Source: Bradyrhizobium sp. OK095 (lineage in GTDB: Bacteria; Pseudomonadota; Alphaproteobacteria; Rhizobiales; Xanthobacteraceae). Taken from it: a stretch of DNA of 64,000 nt. The translations under genes and the position numbers were made by a program. The stretch is from contig NZ_FOBX01000004.1 of NCBI RefSeq assembly GCF_900109945.1, positions 310,001 through 374,000 on the forward strand. The letters run 5' to 3'. How positions within the stretch are numbered: position 1 is the stretch's first letter; every line of letters starts with the position of its first letter. Below are positions 36,792 to 45,145 of this stretch, one piece after another. The notes beneath the pieces were generated by a model that saw only the letters and a program-made list of their open reading frames with translations, made no database searches and was not told where the DNA came from.

Positions 36792-37727
36792 ATGATCACT
36801 CGCAGATTAGTTCTTGCCGGCGCCGCCGTGCTCGCGTTCACCGCCTCCGCTTCCGCCGAAGACTGGAAAGCCAAATATCCGGAGCTGACCTTCGCGGTCG
36901 TCCCGGCCGAGAACGCCTCCGGCGTTACCGAGCGCTGGGCGCCGTTCGTGAGCTATCTCTCCAAGGAATTGGGCGTGAAGGTCACGCTGCGCATCGCCAA
37001 CGACTACGCCGCTGTCATCGAAGGCCAGCGCGCCGGCAACATCCATATCGCCAGCTACGGCTCGGCCTCGTTCGCGCGCGCCCGCCTGACCGGCGTCAAG
37101 ACCGACGCCTTCGCCAACGACATCAACGCTGACGGCTCGACCGGCTACTACTCGATGTTCTTCGTCAAGGCGAGCAGCCCCTACAAGAGCGTGGACCAGC
37201 TCAAGGGCAAGAATCTCGGCCTCGTCGACCCGAACTCGACGTCCGGCAACAACGTGCCGCGCTTCGAGCTTGACAAGATGGGCATCGCCGACGCCGACAG
37301 CTATTTCGGCAAGGTCGTCTTCACCGGCAGCCACGAGAACGCATTGCTGGCGCTGTCGCAGGGCACGGTCGATGTCGCCGCCAATCAGTGGACCAGCGAC
37401 GACGATTCCACGTTGGCCCAGATGCTGACCAAGGGCATGCTGAAGAATGCCGACGGCTCGGCGATGAAGAAGGATGATTTCCGCATCATCCACAAGTCGG
37501 CGGCGATCATCAACGGCCCCTATGCCTATAACTCCGAACTCCCGGAAGACGCCAAGGCGGCGATCGCGAAGGCGTTCTTCGACGCGCCGACCAAGGACAA
37601 GGCCGCGTTCGATCGCCTCTCCGACGGCCAGAAGAAGGGTTTTCATCCCGCCACCACCAAGGATTGGGATGGCACGATCGAGCTGATCAAGTTCGTCGAT
37701 GCGCTGCGTAAGAAGAAGGCGTCCTGA
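36792..37727 (+). CDS. phnD: Phosphonate-binding periplasmic protein
   Basis: A 311-aa type-II binding protein. ATG 36792 starts a signal peptide (ITRRLVLAGAAVLAFTASASAED). Family text: LTFAVVPAENASGVTERWAPFVSYLSKELGVKV, then LGLVDPNSTSGNNVPRFEL and GSHENALLALSQGTVDVAA, which line the phosphonate pocket. It delivers phosphonates to the PhnE permeases. A strong hairpin follows the gene, so it may be expressed above its permeases. Confidence 0.92.
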   Translation: MITRRLVLAGAAVLAFTASASAEDWKAKYPELTFAVVPAENASGVTERWAPFVSYLSKELGVKVTLRIANDYAAVIEGQRAGNIHIASYGSASFARARLTGVKTDAFANDINADGSTGYYSMFFVKASSPYKSVDQLKGKNLGLVDPNSTSGNNVPRFELDKMGIADADSYFGKVVFTGSHENALLALSQGTVDVAANQWTSDDDSTLAQMLTKGMLKNADGSAMKKDDFRIIHKSAAIINGPYAYNSELPEDAKAAIAKAFFDAPTKDKAAFDRLSDGQKKGFHPATTKDWDGTIELIKFVDALRKKKAS

Positions 37728-37746
37728 TCTCAGGACGACGCCACTG

Positions 37747-37770
37747 GAGCCGGGTCGATGGACCCGGCTC
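37747..37770 (+). terminator. Intrinsic terminator/attenuator between phnD and phnE
   Basis: GAGCCGGGTC-GATG-GACCCGGCTC is a perfect 10-bp stem with a 4-base loop, followed by TTTCTCTTTT. It is a classic rho-independent structure. Because phnE follows only 34 bases later on the same strand, it probably allows partial readthrough and keeps binding protein in excess. Confidence 0.75.
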
Positions 37771-37803
37771 TTTCTCTTTTGACCGGCCACTCTCCCTGAT
37801 CAG

Positions 37804-38688
37804 ATGACCCTCGCGGTTTCGATCCTTCCCGAGCAGCAGCTCGCCGTGCTCAATGCCGCCTATAGCCAGGCGGTCGCACGCAGGCGGTTGCGTCTCCTGT
37901 TGGGAGTCGTGATCTTCGCCGCCGCGCTGGTTCTCGCCGGCTTCGGCGCGGAAGTGAACCTGCGCACGCTCTTCACCTATTTCGGCAACTTCGTCAGCTA
38001 TTTCGACCGCATCTTCACGCTCGACAGCGGTCAGCGCGTCTGGACCGATATCGGCGAATGGTTCTGGGGCTTGCGCAAATGGTTGAGGATGTTGGGCGAG
38101 ACGCTGCTGATCTCCTATGTCGGCACGCTGACCGGCGCGACCCTCGCGTTTTGCCTGAACTTCCTCGCGGCTGAAAACACCTCGCCCTCGCCCTGGCTGC
38201 GCTTCGTCGTGCGGCGTTTGCTTGAATTCGCCCGCACGGTCCCCGGCATCGTCTTCGCCTTGATCTTCGTGATCGCCTTCGGTCTCGGGCCGATGGCGGG
38301 CGTGCTCGCGATTGCGATCCACTCCACCGGCGCGCTCGGAAAGCTGTTCTCGGAGATCGTCGAGAATGCCGACATGAAACCGGTCGAAGGCATCCGCTCG
38401 ACCGGCGCGAGCTGGCTCTCCTGCATGCGCTTCGCCATCGTGCCGCAGGTGACCGCAGGCTACGCCAGCTATGCGCTGCTGCGCTTCGAGATCAACGTCC
38501 GCGAAGCCTCCGTGATGGGCTTTGTCGGCGCCGGCGGCATCGGCCAGGAGCTCGTCGTCGCCATTCGCAAGTTCTACTACTCGGACGTCAGCGCCATCCT
38601 GCTGACCATCATCGTCACGGTCTTCATCATCGATATCAGCACCGGCTGGCTGCGCGGCCGTCTGTTCGGCAAGGAGGCACGGACGTGA
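37804..38688 (+). CDS. phnE: Phosphonate ABC permease 1
   Basis: A 294-aa inner-membrane permease with about six helices and the coupling-loop motif FSEIVENADMKPVEGIRSTGASWL near residue 185, then GFVGAGGIGQELV near 240. This is the PhnE hallmark. It is tandem with a second PhnE and overlaps it by four bases. Together they form the membrane channel for PhnC/PhnD. Confidence 0.9.
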   Translation: MTLAVSILPEQQLAVLNAAYSQAVARRRLRLLLGVVIFAAALVLAGFGAEVNLRTLFTYFGNFVSYFDRIFTLDSGQRVWTDIGEWFWGLRKWLRMLGETLLISYVGTLTGATLAFCLNFLAAENTSPSPWLRFVVRRLLEFARTVPGIVFALIFVIAFGLGPMAGVLAIAIHSTGALGKLFSEIVENADMKPVEGIRSTGASWLSCMRFAIVPQVTAGYASYALLRFEINVREASVMGFVGAGGIGQELVVAIRKFYYSDVSAILLTIIVTVFIIDISTGWLRGRLFGKEART

Positions 38689-39533
38689 CGAGCCCGCAGG
38701 AGGTCGACACCGCGCAGCTTCGCGCGCGCTACCCGGATGTGTTTGATCGGCCGGCCTCGGCGCGACTTGCCATGCCGGCGATGATCGTCGCTGCGTTCGC
38801 GATCTTCGTATATGGTCTCGTCGACCTCGAGTTCTCGCCGTCGCGGTTCTTCGCAGGACTGAGCCAACTTGGCTGGATCAGCGTGATGATGATCCCGCCG
38901 GATCCCGGCTCCTCGCTGCCGGTCTACCTGAAGGCGCTGGGTGAGACGCTGTCGATCGCGCTGCTGGGCACCACGCTGGCGGCTGTCTTCGCACTCCCGG
39001 TCAGCCTGCTGGCCGCGCGCAACATCGTGCCGTCGAATATCCTGCGCTTCCCGGTGCGCCGTTTCCTCGATTCGATCCGCGGCGTCGACACACTGATCTG
39101 GGCGCTGGTGTGGATCAACGTGGTCGGGCTCGGGCCGTTCGCCGGCGTACTCGCCATCGCCGTGTCGGATTTCGGCGCCTTCGGAAAACTGTTCTCGGAG
39201 GCGTTCGAGGGCGCCGACCAGAAGCAGGTCGAGGGCATCCGCGCCTCCGGCGGCAGCCCGCTGCATGAGATCCGCTTCGGCCTGTTGCCGCAGGTTCTCC
39301 CCGTGATCGCCGGCCAGGTGCTCTATTTCATCGAATCCAACACCCGCTCGGCCACCATCATCGGCATTGTCGGCGCCGGCGGCATCGGCCTCCAGCTCGC
39401 CGAGCAGATCCGCGTGCTGGAATGGCAAAAGGTCTCGTTCCTGATCCTGATGATCCTGGTCGCCGTCGCCGCGATCGATTTCATCTCGAGCAAGCTGCGC
39501 TTTGCGATCATTGGACGGCGGGCTGTTGCGTAG
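38685..39533 (+). CDS. phnE: Phosphonate ABC permease 2
   Basis: A 282-aa PhnE paralogue. It starts with GTG overlapping the stop of the first permease (GTGA), with AAGGAGG upstream. Motifs FSEAFEGADQKQVEGIRASGGSPL and GIVGAGGIGLQLA are conserved. Sequence differs clearly from the first copy, so the pair probably forms a heterodimer. It ends the transport operon. Confidence 0.9.
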   Translation: MTSPQEVDTAQLRARYPDVFDRPASARLAMPAMIVAAFAIFVYGLVDLEFSPSRFFAGLSQLGWISVMMIPPDPGSSLPVYLKALGETLSIALLGTTLAAVFALPVSLLAARNIVPSNILRFPVRRFLDSIRGVDTLIWALVWINVVGLGPFAGVLAIAVSDFGAFGKLFSEAFEGADQKQVEGIRASGGSPLHEIRFGLLPQVLPVIAGQVLYFIESNTRSATIIGIVGAGGIGLQLAEQIRVLEWQKVSFLILMILVAVAAIDFISSKLRFAIIGRRAVA

Positions 39534-39546
39534 TTTGCTTTCTTCC

Positions 39547-39695
39547 CTTCTCCCCTTGTGGGAGAAGGTGGCGCGAAGCGCCGGAGGAGAGGTTCTGTCC
39601 GCGAACTGAACTCAGAGTGAGGCTCGCGGAGACAACCCCTCACCCGTCTCGTCGCTTTGCGACGAGCCACCCTCTCCCACAAGGGGAGAGGGGAA
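39547..39695. repeat. Dispersed palindromic element, copy 3
   Basis: Same orientation as copy 1: TTCTCCCCTTGTGGGAGAA, GGCGCGAAGCGCC, CCCCTCACCCG and a closing CCCTCTCCCACAAGGGGAGAGGGG. It fills the gap between the convergent phnE and phnF genes. Confidence 0.75.
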
Positions 39696-39706
39696 GAGGC
39701 CGTGCT

Positions 39707-40438
39707 TCACCCGTTCTCCACCAAAAACTCCACCCGCTCCGCGGCGAACCGCGAATGCTTCGTCACCAGCGGCTTGCCGCCGAGATCGTGATCTGTCGCA
39801 TCCACGACCAGGATAGGCCGTCCGAGCGGCAGATCGAGCCGCGCGGCATCGGTCGCATCCACGATGCCGGCGGTGATCCGGGTCGCGCCGCGGCGGTAGT
39901 CGCGCACGCCGTAATGTTCGAGCAATTTTGTCATTGAGCGCGTCGCGGCGAAAACCTCGCCCGCGCCTGGGAACAGTTCGGCCGACAGCCAGGTGGTGGA
40001 GACGCAGATCGGCGTACGGTCGGCAAGCCGTATCGCTTCGATCCGCACCAGGGGGACGCCGGTCTTCAAGCCGAGCTCCCGCGCCAGTTCGCGGGTGGCG
40101 ACATCATCGGACGCCTCGATCAGGCGGCCATGGGGTTCGCGGCCGTCCGCACCGACGATCTCGGAGAAGCGTGTGCGCGAGCGCAATGGATAGGCGAGCT
40201 TCTGCGCCTCGACATAGGTTCCGCTGCCGCGTTCGGCGCGCACGATGCCGCGTTCGGCGAGGGCAGCCAGCGCGCGCCGCACGGTATGGCGGTTGACCCG
40301 GTAGGTTTCGGCGATCTCCATCTCGCCCGGCAATTTGTCGCCGGCCGCAAAGCGGCCGTCGGCAATGCCGCGCTCGATGCCGTCGGCAACGAGGCGCCAT
40401 AGCGCTACGCCGGAAGAGGCGGTGTCCTGCATGCTCAT
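39707..40438 (-). CDS. phnF: GntR/HutC-type repressor of phosphonate genes
   Basis: A 243-aa regulator. The N-terminal GntR winged helix (AAGDKLPGEMEIAETYRVNRHTVRRALAALAERGIVRAERGSGTYV) is followed by a UTRA effector domain (RTRFSEIVGADGREPHGRLI ... RLADRTPICVSTTWL). PhnF proteins repress phn genes until a phosphonate metabolite or phosphate shortage relieves them. It is divergent from phnG; a perfect 26-bp inverted repeat in the gap is the likely operator. ATG 40432 would also serve as start. Confidence 0.87.
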   Translation of the reverse strand: MSMQDTASSGVALWRLVADGIERGIADGRFAAGDKLPGEMEIAETYRVNRHTVRRALAALAERGIVRAERGSGTYVEAQKLAYPLRSRTRFSEIVGADGREPHGRLIEASDDVATRELARELGLKTGVPLVRIEAIRLADRTPICVSTTWLSAELFPGAGEVFAATRSMTKLLEHYGVRDYRRGATRITAGIVDATDAARLDLPLGRPILVVDATDHDLGGKPLVTKHSRFAAERVEFLVENG

Positions 40439-40471
40439 GTTGCCGGTCAGCCTAGCCCAGAAATCACACCC

Positions 40472-40500
40472 ATGTCACGAAACAGTCATGGCGCTTCCGT
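40472..40500 (+). promoter_or_regulatory. Pho-box-like array before phnG
   Basis: ATGTCAC-GAAA-CAGTCAT, with a weaker third unit CTTCCGT after another four bases. The second unit matches the PhoB half-site at 6 of 7. TAGTAT begins 11 bases after the third unit (40512-40517) and makes a fitting -10. Confidence 0.55.
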
Positions 40501-40503
40501 ATG

Positions 40504-40529
40504 AAGTTGTCTAGTATCATAGACAACTT
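40504..40529. promoter_or_regulatory. Probable PhnF operator
   Basis: AAGTTGTCTA-GTATCA-TAGACAACTT, perfect 10-bp arms. It covers the presumed -10 box of the phnG promoter and lies between divergent phnF and phnG, so a bound repressor would block phnG and possibly phnF itself. Confidence 0.75.
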
Positions 40530-40543
40530 GGATTCGGCAAGTT

Positions 40544-41023
40544 GTGTCGAAAAGTGCGGTGGATCAGGTGACGCAGCAAAACAACCAGCAAGCCCAGCGC
40601 AAGGCCGCGATGGCCGTGCTGGCGCATGCGGAGGCGGGCGAGATCGCCGCTCGCCTCCGCAACTTGGCCCTTCCGGCCCATCAGGATATGCGCGAACCGG
40701 AAAGCGGCCTCGTCATGCTGCGCGGCCGGGTCGGCGGCGATGGCGCACCGTTCAACCTCGGCGAAGCAACGGTGTCGCGCGCCGCGATCCGGCTTGCGAG
40801 CGGCGAGGTCGGCTTCGGCTACACGCTAGGGCGCGACGGCGAGAAGGCGCGGCTGATTGCGCTGTGCGATGCGCTGGTCCAGTCGCGGGATTTTGGCGCA
40901 TCGGTCGAGCGGGACGTTATCGCACCGTTGCGCGAGCAGCTTATGCTTCGGCGCAAGCAGGCGGCGGAAGAGACCGCTGCGACGAAGGTTGATTTCTACA
41001 CCATGGTGCGCGGTGAGGGGTGA
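40544..41023 (+). CDS. phnG: C-P lyase complex subunit PhnG
   Basis: A 159-aa core subunit of the PhnGHIJ complex, which with PhnI displaces adenine from ATP by methylphosphonate-type substrates. Family text: RKAAMAVLAHAEAGEIAARL, GLVMLRGRVGGDGAPFNLGEATVSRAAIRL and GYTLGRDGEKARLIALCDAL. Start is uncertain: GTG at 40544, 40559 or 40568 are all possible, with no ATG in the region. First gene of an eight-gene run. Confidence 0.92.
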   Translation: MSKSAVDQVTQQNNQQAQRKAAMAVLAHAEAGEIAARLRNLALPAHQDMREPESGLVMLRGRVGGDGAPFNLGEATVSRAAIRLASGEVGFGYTLGRDGEKARLIALCDALVQSRDFGASVERDVIAPLREQLMLRRKQAAEETAATKVDFYTMVRGEG

Positions 41024-41027
41024 GGCC

Positions 41028-41636
41028 ATGACCACGATTGCTGAATTGCCGCCGGGGTTCGTCGACAAGGTTCTGTCGGCGCAATCGACCTTTCGCTCGG
41101 TCATGGACGCGATGGCGCGGCCGGGCTCGGTCCAGCGCATCGTGCCGATGGCCGGGGCGCCTGCTACGATGATGCGCGGTACCGCCGCGATCGCGCTGAC
41201 GCTGTTCGATCACGACACGCCGCTCTGGCTCGACGCGCGCATGTCGGAAAGTTCCGACGTGACAAAATGGCTGAAATTCCACACCGGCGCGCCGGTGGTG
41301 CAGGATTCCTCGATCGCGAGTTTCGCGCTGATCAGCGACGGCGCGACGCTTCCCTCGCTCGAGCGTTTCGCACTCGGCACCAACGAATATCCGGATCGGT
41401 CGACTACGGTGATCCTTCAGGTCGACGGCCTGGACACGGGACGCAGCTTTGAGCTGCGCGGCCCCGGCATCGACGGTGTCACGATGCTTCAGGCATCGAT
41501 CAGGCCTTTCGACCTGTTCGAGCGCCTGCGGATGAACGAGACGCTGTTTCCACGCGGCATCGATCTGGTGCTGGTCGCCGATGATGCCGTGGTTGCGATC
41601 CCCCGCACCACGCGCGTCGAGAGCAAGGAAAGCTGA
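41028..41636 (+). CDS. phnH: C-P lyase complex subunit PhnH
   Basis: A 202-aa PhnH, a PLP-transferase-fold protein without cofactor that stabilises the C-P lyase core. ATG 41028 lies four bases after the phnG stop; text to its left is a phnG shadow. Recognisable: QSTFRSVMDAMARPGSVQRI at the N-terminus and LRGPGIDGVTMLQ near residue 145. Confidence 0.92.
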   Translation: MTTIAELPPGFVDKVLSAQSTFRSVMDAMARPGSVQRIVPMAGAPATMMRGTAAIALTLFDHDTPLWLDARMSESSDVTKWLKFHTGAPVVQDSSIASFALISDGATLPSLERFALGTNEYPDRSTTVILQVDGLDTGRSFELRGPGIDGVTMLQASIRPFDLFERLRMNETLFPRGIDLVLVADDAVVAIPRTTRVESKES

Positions 41637-41639
41637 AGC

Positions 41640-42755
41640 ATGTATGTCGCAGTCAAAGGCGGCGAACGCGCCATCGAGAACGCCCATCGCCTGCTTGCCG
41701 ATACGCGGCGCGGCGACAGAAGCGTTGCGGAAGTTTCCCTCGACCAGATATCGGAGCAGCTCGGCCTCGCCGTCGACCGCGTCATGAGCGAAGGCTCGCT
41801 CTACGACCGCGAGCTCGCGGCGCTCGCCATCAAGCAGGCGCGCGGCGACCTGATCGAGGCGATCTTCCTGGTTCGCGCCTTCCGCGCCACCCTGCCGCGC
41901 TTCGGCGCGAGCGAGCCGGTCGACACCGGCGCCATGCGGGTGCTGCGGCGGGTGTCGGCGACCTTCAAGGACATTCCCGGCGGCCAGATCCTCGGGCCGA
42001 CCTTCGATTATACGCATCGCCTGCTCGATCCCTCGCTCGCCGAAGGTTTTGTGCCGGAAGTGCCGGCGACAGCGGAAGCCTCGACGGCACCAACGCCGCG
42101 CGTCACCGACATTTTGGGCCGCGACGGGCTGATCGAATCTTCGCCGCAAGCCGAAGATGGCGCCAGTGTCGGTGATCTCACCCGCGAGCCGCTGAACTTC
42201 CCGGCCGATCGCGACCTGCGCCTGCAAAATCTCGCGCGCGGTGACGAAGGTTTTCTGTTGGCGATGGGCTACTCCACCCAGCGCGGCTATGGCCGTAATC
42301 ACCCCTTCGTCGGCGAGATCCGCTTCGGCGAGGTCGAGGTCGAGTTCTCTGCGGAGGACGTCGGCTTCGCCGTGCCGCTCGGCTCCATCGAGCTCACCGA
42401 GTGCCAGATGGTCAACCAGTTCAAGGGGTCTGCGACGGAAGCGCCGTGCTTCACCCGCGGCTATGGCCTCGCCTTCGGCCAGAGTGAGCGCAAGACCATG
42501 TCGATGGCGCTGGTCGATCGCGCGTTGCGCGCGCGCGAGCTGGGCGAGGAGGCACTCGCCCCCGCGCAAGATGAAGAATTCGTGATGTCGCATTCGGACA
42601 ACGTCCAGGCGACCGGCTTCGTCGAGCATCTGAAGCTGCCGCACTATGTCGACTTCCAGTCCGAACTCGGCCTGTTGCGCAAGCTGCGCCAGGAATTCGC
42701 TGAAGCATTTGCCGAGGCCAATGCGCCTGATACCATGAAGGAGGCCGCGGAATGA
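41640..42755 (+). CDS. phnI: C-P lyase complex subunit PhnI
   Basis: A 371-aa PhnI, the nucleosidase subunit that joins the phosphonate to ribose at C1. Start MYVAVKGGERAIENAHRLL is typical, as are GDLIEAIFLVRAFRATLPRFG and the C-terminal HSDNVQATGFVEHLKLPHYVDFQSEL. It is three bases from phnH and overlaps phnJ by four. Confidence 0.94.
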   Translation: MYVAVKGGERAIENAHRLLADTRRGDRSVAEVSLDQISEQLGLAVDRVMSEGSLYDRELAALAIKQARGDLIEAIFLVRAFRATLPRFGASEPVDTGAMRVLRRVSATFKDIPGGQILGPTFDYTHRLLDPSLAEGFVPEVPATAEASTAPTPRVTDILGRDGLIESSPQAEDGASVGDLTREPLNFPADRDLRLQNLARGDEGFLLAMGYSTQRGYGRNHPFVGEIRFGEVEVEFSAEDVGFAVPLGSIELTECQMVNQFKGSATEAPCFTRGYGLAFGQSERKTMSMALVDRALRARELGEEALAPAQDEEFVMSHSDNVQATGFVEHLKLPHYVDFQSELGLLRKLRQEFAEAFAEANAPDTMKEAAE

Positions 42756-43642
42756 ACGCGCCGGCCTACAATTTTGCCTATCTCGACGAGCAGACCAAGC
42801 GAATGATCCGCCGCGCGATCCTGAAGGCGATCGCGATCCCGGGCTATCAGGTGCCGTTCGCCAGCCGCGAAATGCCGATGCCCTATGGCTGGGGCACCGG
42901 CGGCGTGCAGGTCACGGCGGCGATCCTCGGGCCGCAGGACGTGCTGAAGGTGATCGACCAGGGTTCTGACGACACCACCAACGCGATCTCGATTCGAAAG
43001 TTCTTCGCCAAGACCGCCGGTGTCGCCACGACGACGGCGACGGAAGAGGCGACCGTGATCCAGACTCGTCACCGTATTCCGGAGACGGCGCTGCACGCAA
43101 ACCAGGTGCTGGTCTATCAGGTGCCGATTCCAGAACCGTTGCGGTTCCTCGAGCCGCGCGAGACTGAGACGCGGCGCATGCACGCGCTGGCCGAATACGG
43201 CCTGATGCACGTCAAGCTCTACGAGGACATCGCCCGATTCGGCCACATCGCGACGGCCTACGCCTATCCGGTGAAGGTGAACGCGCGCTACGTGATGGAC
43301 CCGTCGCCGACGCCGAAATTCGACAATCCCAAGATGGACCATAGTCCTGCGCTGCAATTGTTCGGCGCTGGTCGCGAGAAGCGCATCTACGCGATCCCGC
43401 CCTACACGAAAGTTGTATCGCTCGATTTCGAGGATCACCCCTTCGAGCCCTATCGCTTCAACGCGCCATGTGCGTTGTGCGCCGCCGAGAACTCCTATCT
43501 CGACGAGATCGTGACCGACGACAAGGGCGGCCGCATGTTCGTCTGTTCCGACACCGATTATTGCGAGGGCCGCCAGGCCGCCGGCCATCACGGCAGCCTC
43601 AGCGCCGCGCCGTACAAGGAGAAGGCGGGCTCACATGGCTGA
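42752..43642 (+). CDS. phnJ: C-P lyase PhnJ, radical SAM subunit
   Basis: A 296-aa PhnJ, which cleaves the carbon-phosphorus bond by radical SAM chemistry. The four-cysteine set is intact: C240 and C243 (CALC), C265 and C271 (CSDTDYC), one residue offset from the E. coli positions 241, 244, 266 and 272. The N-terminus (YNFAYLDEQTKRMIRRAILKAIAIPGYQVPFASREMPMPYGWGTGG is the conserved region, positions 5-50) is canonical. It overlaps phnI and phnK, so the operon is tightly coupled. Confidence 0.95.
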   Translation: MNAPAYNFAYLDEQTKRMIRRAILKAIAIPGYQVPFASREMPMPYGWGTGGVQVTAAILGPQDVLKVIDQGSDDTTNAISIRKFFAKTAGVATTTATEEATVIQTRHRIPETALHANQVLVYQVPIPEPLRFLEPRETETRRMHALAEYGLMHVKLYEDIARFGHIATAYAYPVKVNARYVMDPSPTPKFDNPKMDHSPALQLFGAGREKRIYAIPPYTKVVSLDFEDHPFEPYRFNAPCALCAAENSYLDEIVTDDKGGRMFVCSDTDYCEGRQAAGHHGSLSAAPYKEKAGSHG

Positions 43643-44426
43643 TGCTCTTGAAAACGACCAGCCGCTGCTGGTCGCAGACTCTCTCAGCAAGTCGTTCGGC
43701 CGCATCGCCGCGTGCCGCGACGTGTCGTTCTCGCTCTATTCCGGCGAGGTGCTGGCAATCGTCGGCGAATCCGGCTCGGGCAAGTCGACGCTGCTCCAGC
43801 TGCTGTCGGGCCAACTCGCGGCCAGTGGTGGACATGTGTCGTACCGGATGCGCGATGGTGTCACCCGCGATCTTGCCACGCTGGGCGAGGCCGAGCGGCG
43901 CTTCCTGTTCCGTACCGATTGGGGCTTTGTACATCAGGATCCCGCCCAGGGCCTGCGCATGGCGGTTTCGGCCGGCGCCAATGTCGGCGAGCGGCTGATG
44001 GCGGTGGGCTGGAATCACTATGGCCGTATCCGCGACACCGCGTCCGACTGGCTCACCCGCGTCGAGATCGACACAGCGCGCATCGACGACGCACCGCGCA
44101 CTTATTCCGGCGGCATGCGCCAGCGTCTCCAGATCGCGCGCAACCTCGTCACCGAGCCGCGGCTGGTGTTCATGGATGAGCCGACCGGCGGTCTCGACGT
44201 GTCCGTGCAGGCGCGCCTGCTCGATCTCCTGCGCAGCCTCGTTGCCGAGCTGAACCTTGCCGTCATCATCGTCACCCACGACCTCGCGGTCGCGCGGCTG
44301 TTGTCGCACCGCGTGATGGTGATGAAGGGCGGCCGCGTCATCGAGACCGGTCTCACCGACCAGGTGCTCGACGATCCGCGCGAGCCCTATACCCAACTCC
44401 TCGTCTCCTCGATTCTGCCGGCATGA
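43635..44426 (+). CDS. phnK: C-P lyase associated ABC protein PhnK
   Basis: A 263-aa ABC ATPase without membrane partner. Walker A GESGSGKSTL, signature YSGGMRQRLQIARNL, Walker B LVFMDEPTGGLD and THDLAV switch are complete. The insert GWGFVHQDPAQGLRMAVSAGANVGERL is PhnK-typical. PhnK docks on the PhnGHIJ core and drives its conformational cycle. It overlaps phnJ by eight bases and phnL by four. Confidence 0.93.
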   Translation: MADALENDQPLLVADSLSKSFGRIAACRDVSFSLYSGEVLAIVGESGSGKSTLLQLLSGQLAASGGHVSYRMRDGVTRDLATLGEAERRFLFRTDWGFVHQDPAQGLRMAVSAGANVGERLMAVGWNHYGRIRDTASDWLTRVEIDTARIDDAPRTYSGGMRQRLQIARNLVTEPRLVFMDEPTGGLDVSVQARLLDLLRSLVAELNLAVIIVTHDLAVARLLSHRVMVMKGGRVIETGLTDQVLDDPREPYTQLLVSSILPA

Positions 44427-45133
44427 GGCTTCCGATGACCGCCATGATCGACATTGCCGACGCCAAGAAGACCTTTACGATGCACCTGCAAGGCGGCATC
44501 GAATTGCCCGTCGTCAGCGGCGTGACCTTCCACGTCAATCCTGGCGAATGCGTCGTGCTGTCGGGGCCATCAGGCGCCGGCAAATCGTCGATCCTGAAGA
44601 TGATTTTTGGCAATTACCGCTGCGATTCCGGTCGCATCGGTATCCGCCATCGCGACACGCTGATCGATCTCGCCACCGCCGAGCCGCGGCAGGTCCTCAA
44701 CGTGCGTCGCGCGACCATTGGCTATGTCAGCCAGTTTTTGCGCGCGGTACCACGGGTCGCCACGATCGACGTCGTCGCCGAGCCGCTGATCGTCAACGGC
44801 ATGGCCCGAGCCGACGCGCAGGCCCGCGCCGGTGAGCTGCTGCACCGCCTCAACATCCCCGAGCGGCTCTGGCAGCTTCCGCCCGCGACCTTCTCCGGCG
44901 GCGAGCAGCAGCGCGTCAACATCGCGCGCGGCTTCATCTCGGATCTGCCGATCCTGCTGCTCGACGAGCCGACCGCTTCGCTCGATGCCGCCAACCGTGC
45001 CGTCGTCGTCGCGCTGGTCGCCGAGAAGAAACGCCAGGGCGTCGCCATGGTTGCCATTGTCCACGACGACGAAATCCGCCATCTGATTGCCGATCGCATC
45101 GTCGACGTCACCAGCTTTGCCGCCGCCGCCTGA
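44423..45133 (+). CDS. phnL: C-P lyase associated ABC protein PhnL
   Basis: A 236-aa ABC ATPase with Walker A GPSGAGKSSI, signature FSGGEQQRVNIARGF, Walker B ILLLDEPTASLD and IVHDDEIR switch. TIGYVSQFLRAVPRVATIDVVAEPL is characteristic of PhnL. It acts as partner of PhnK on the C-P lyase complex. ATG 44435 (MTAMIDIADAKK) is a possible later start. Confidence 0.93.
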   Translation: MRLPMTAMIDIADAKKTFTMHLQGGIELPVVSGVTFHVNPGECVVLSGPSGAGKSSILKMIFGNYRCDSGRIGIRHRDTLIDLATAEPRQVLNVRRATIGYVSQFLRAVPRVATIDVVAEPLIVNGMARADAQARAGELLHRLNIPERLWQLPPATFSGGEQQRVNIARGFISDLPILLLDEPTASLDAANRAVVVALVAEKKRQGVAMVAIVHDDEIRHLIADRIVDVTSFAAAA

Positions 45134-45145
45134 AGGAAGAGGGAC

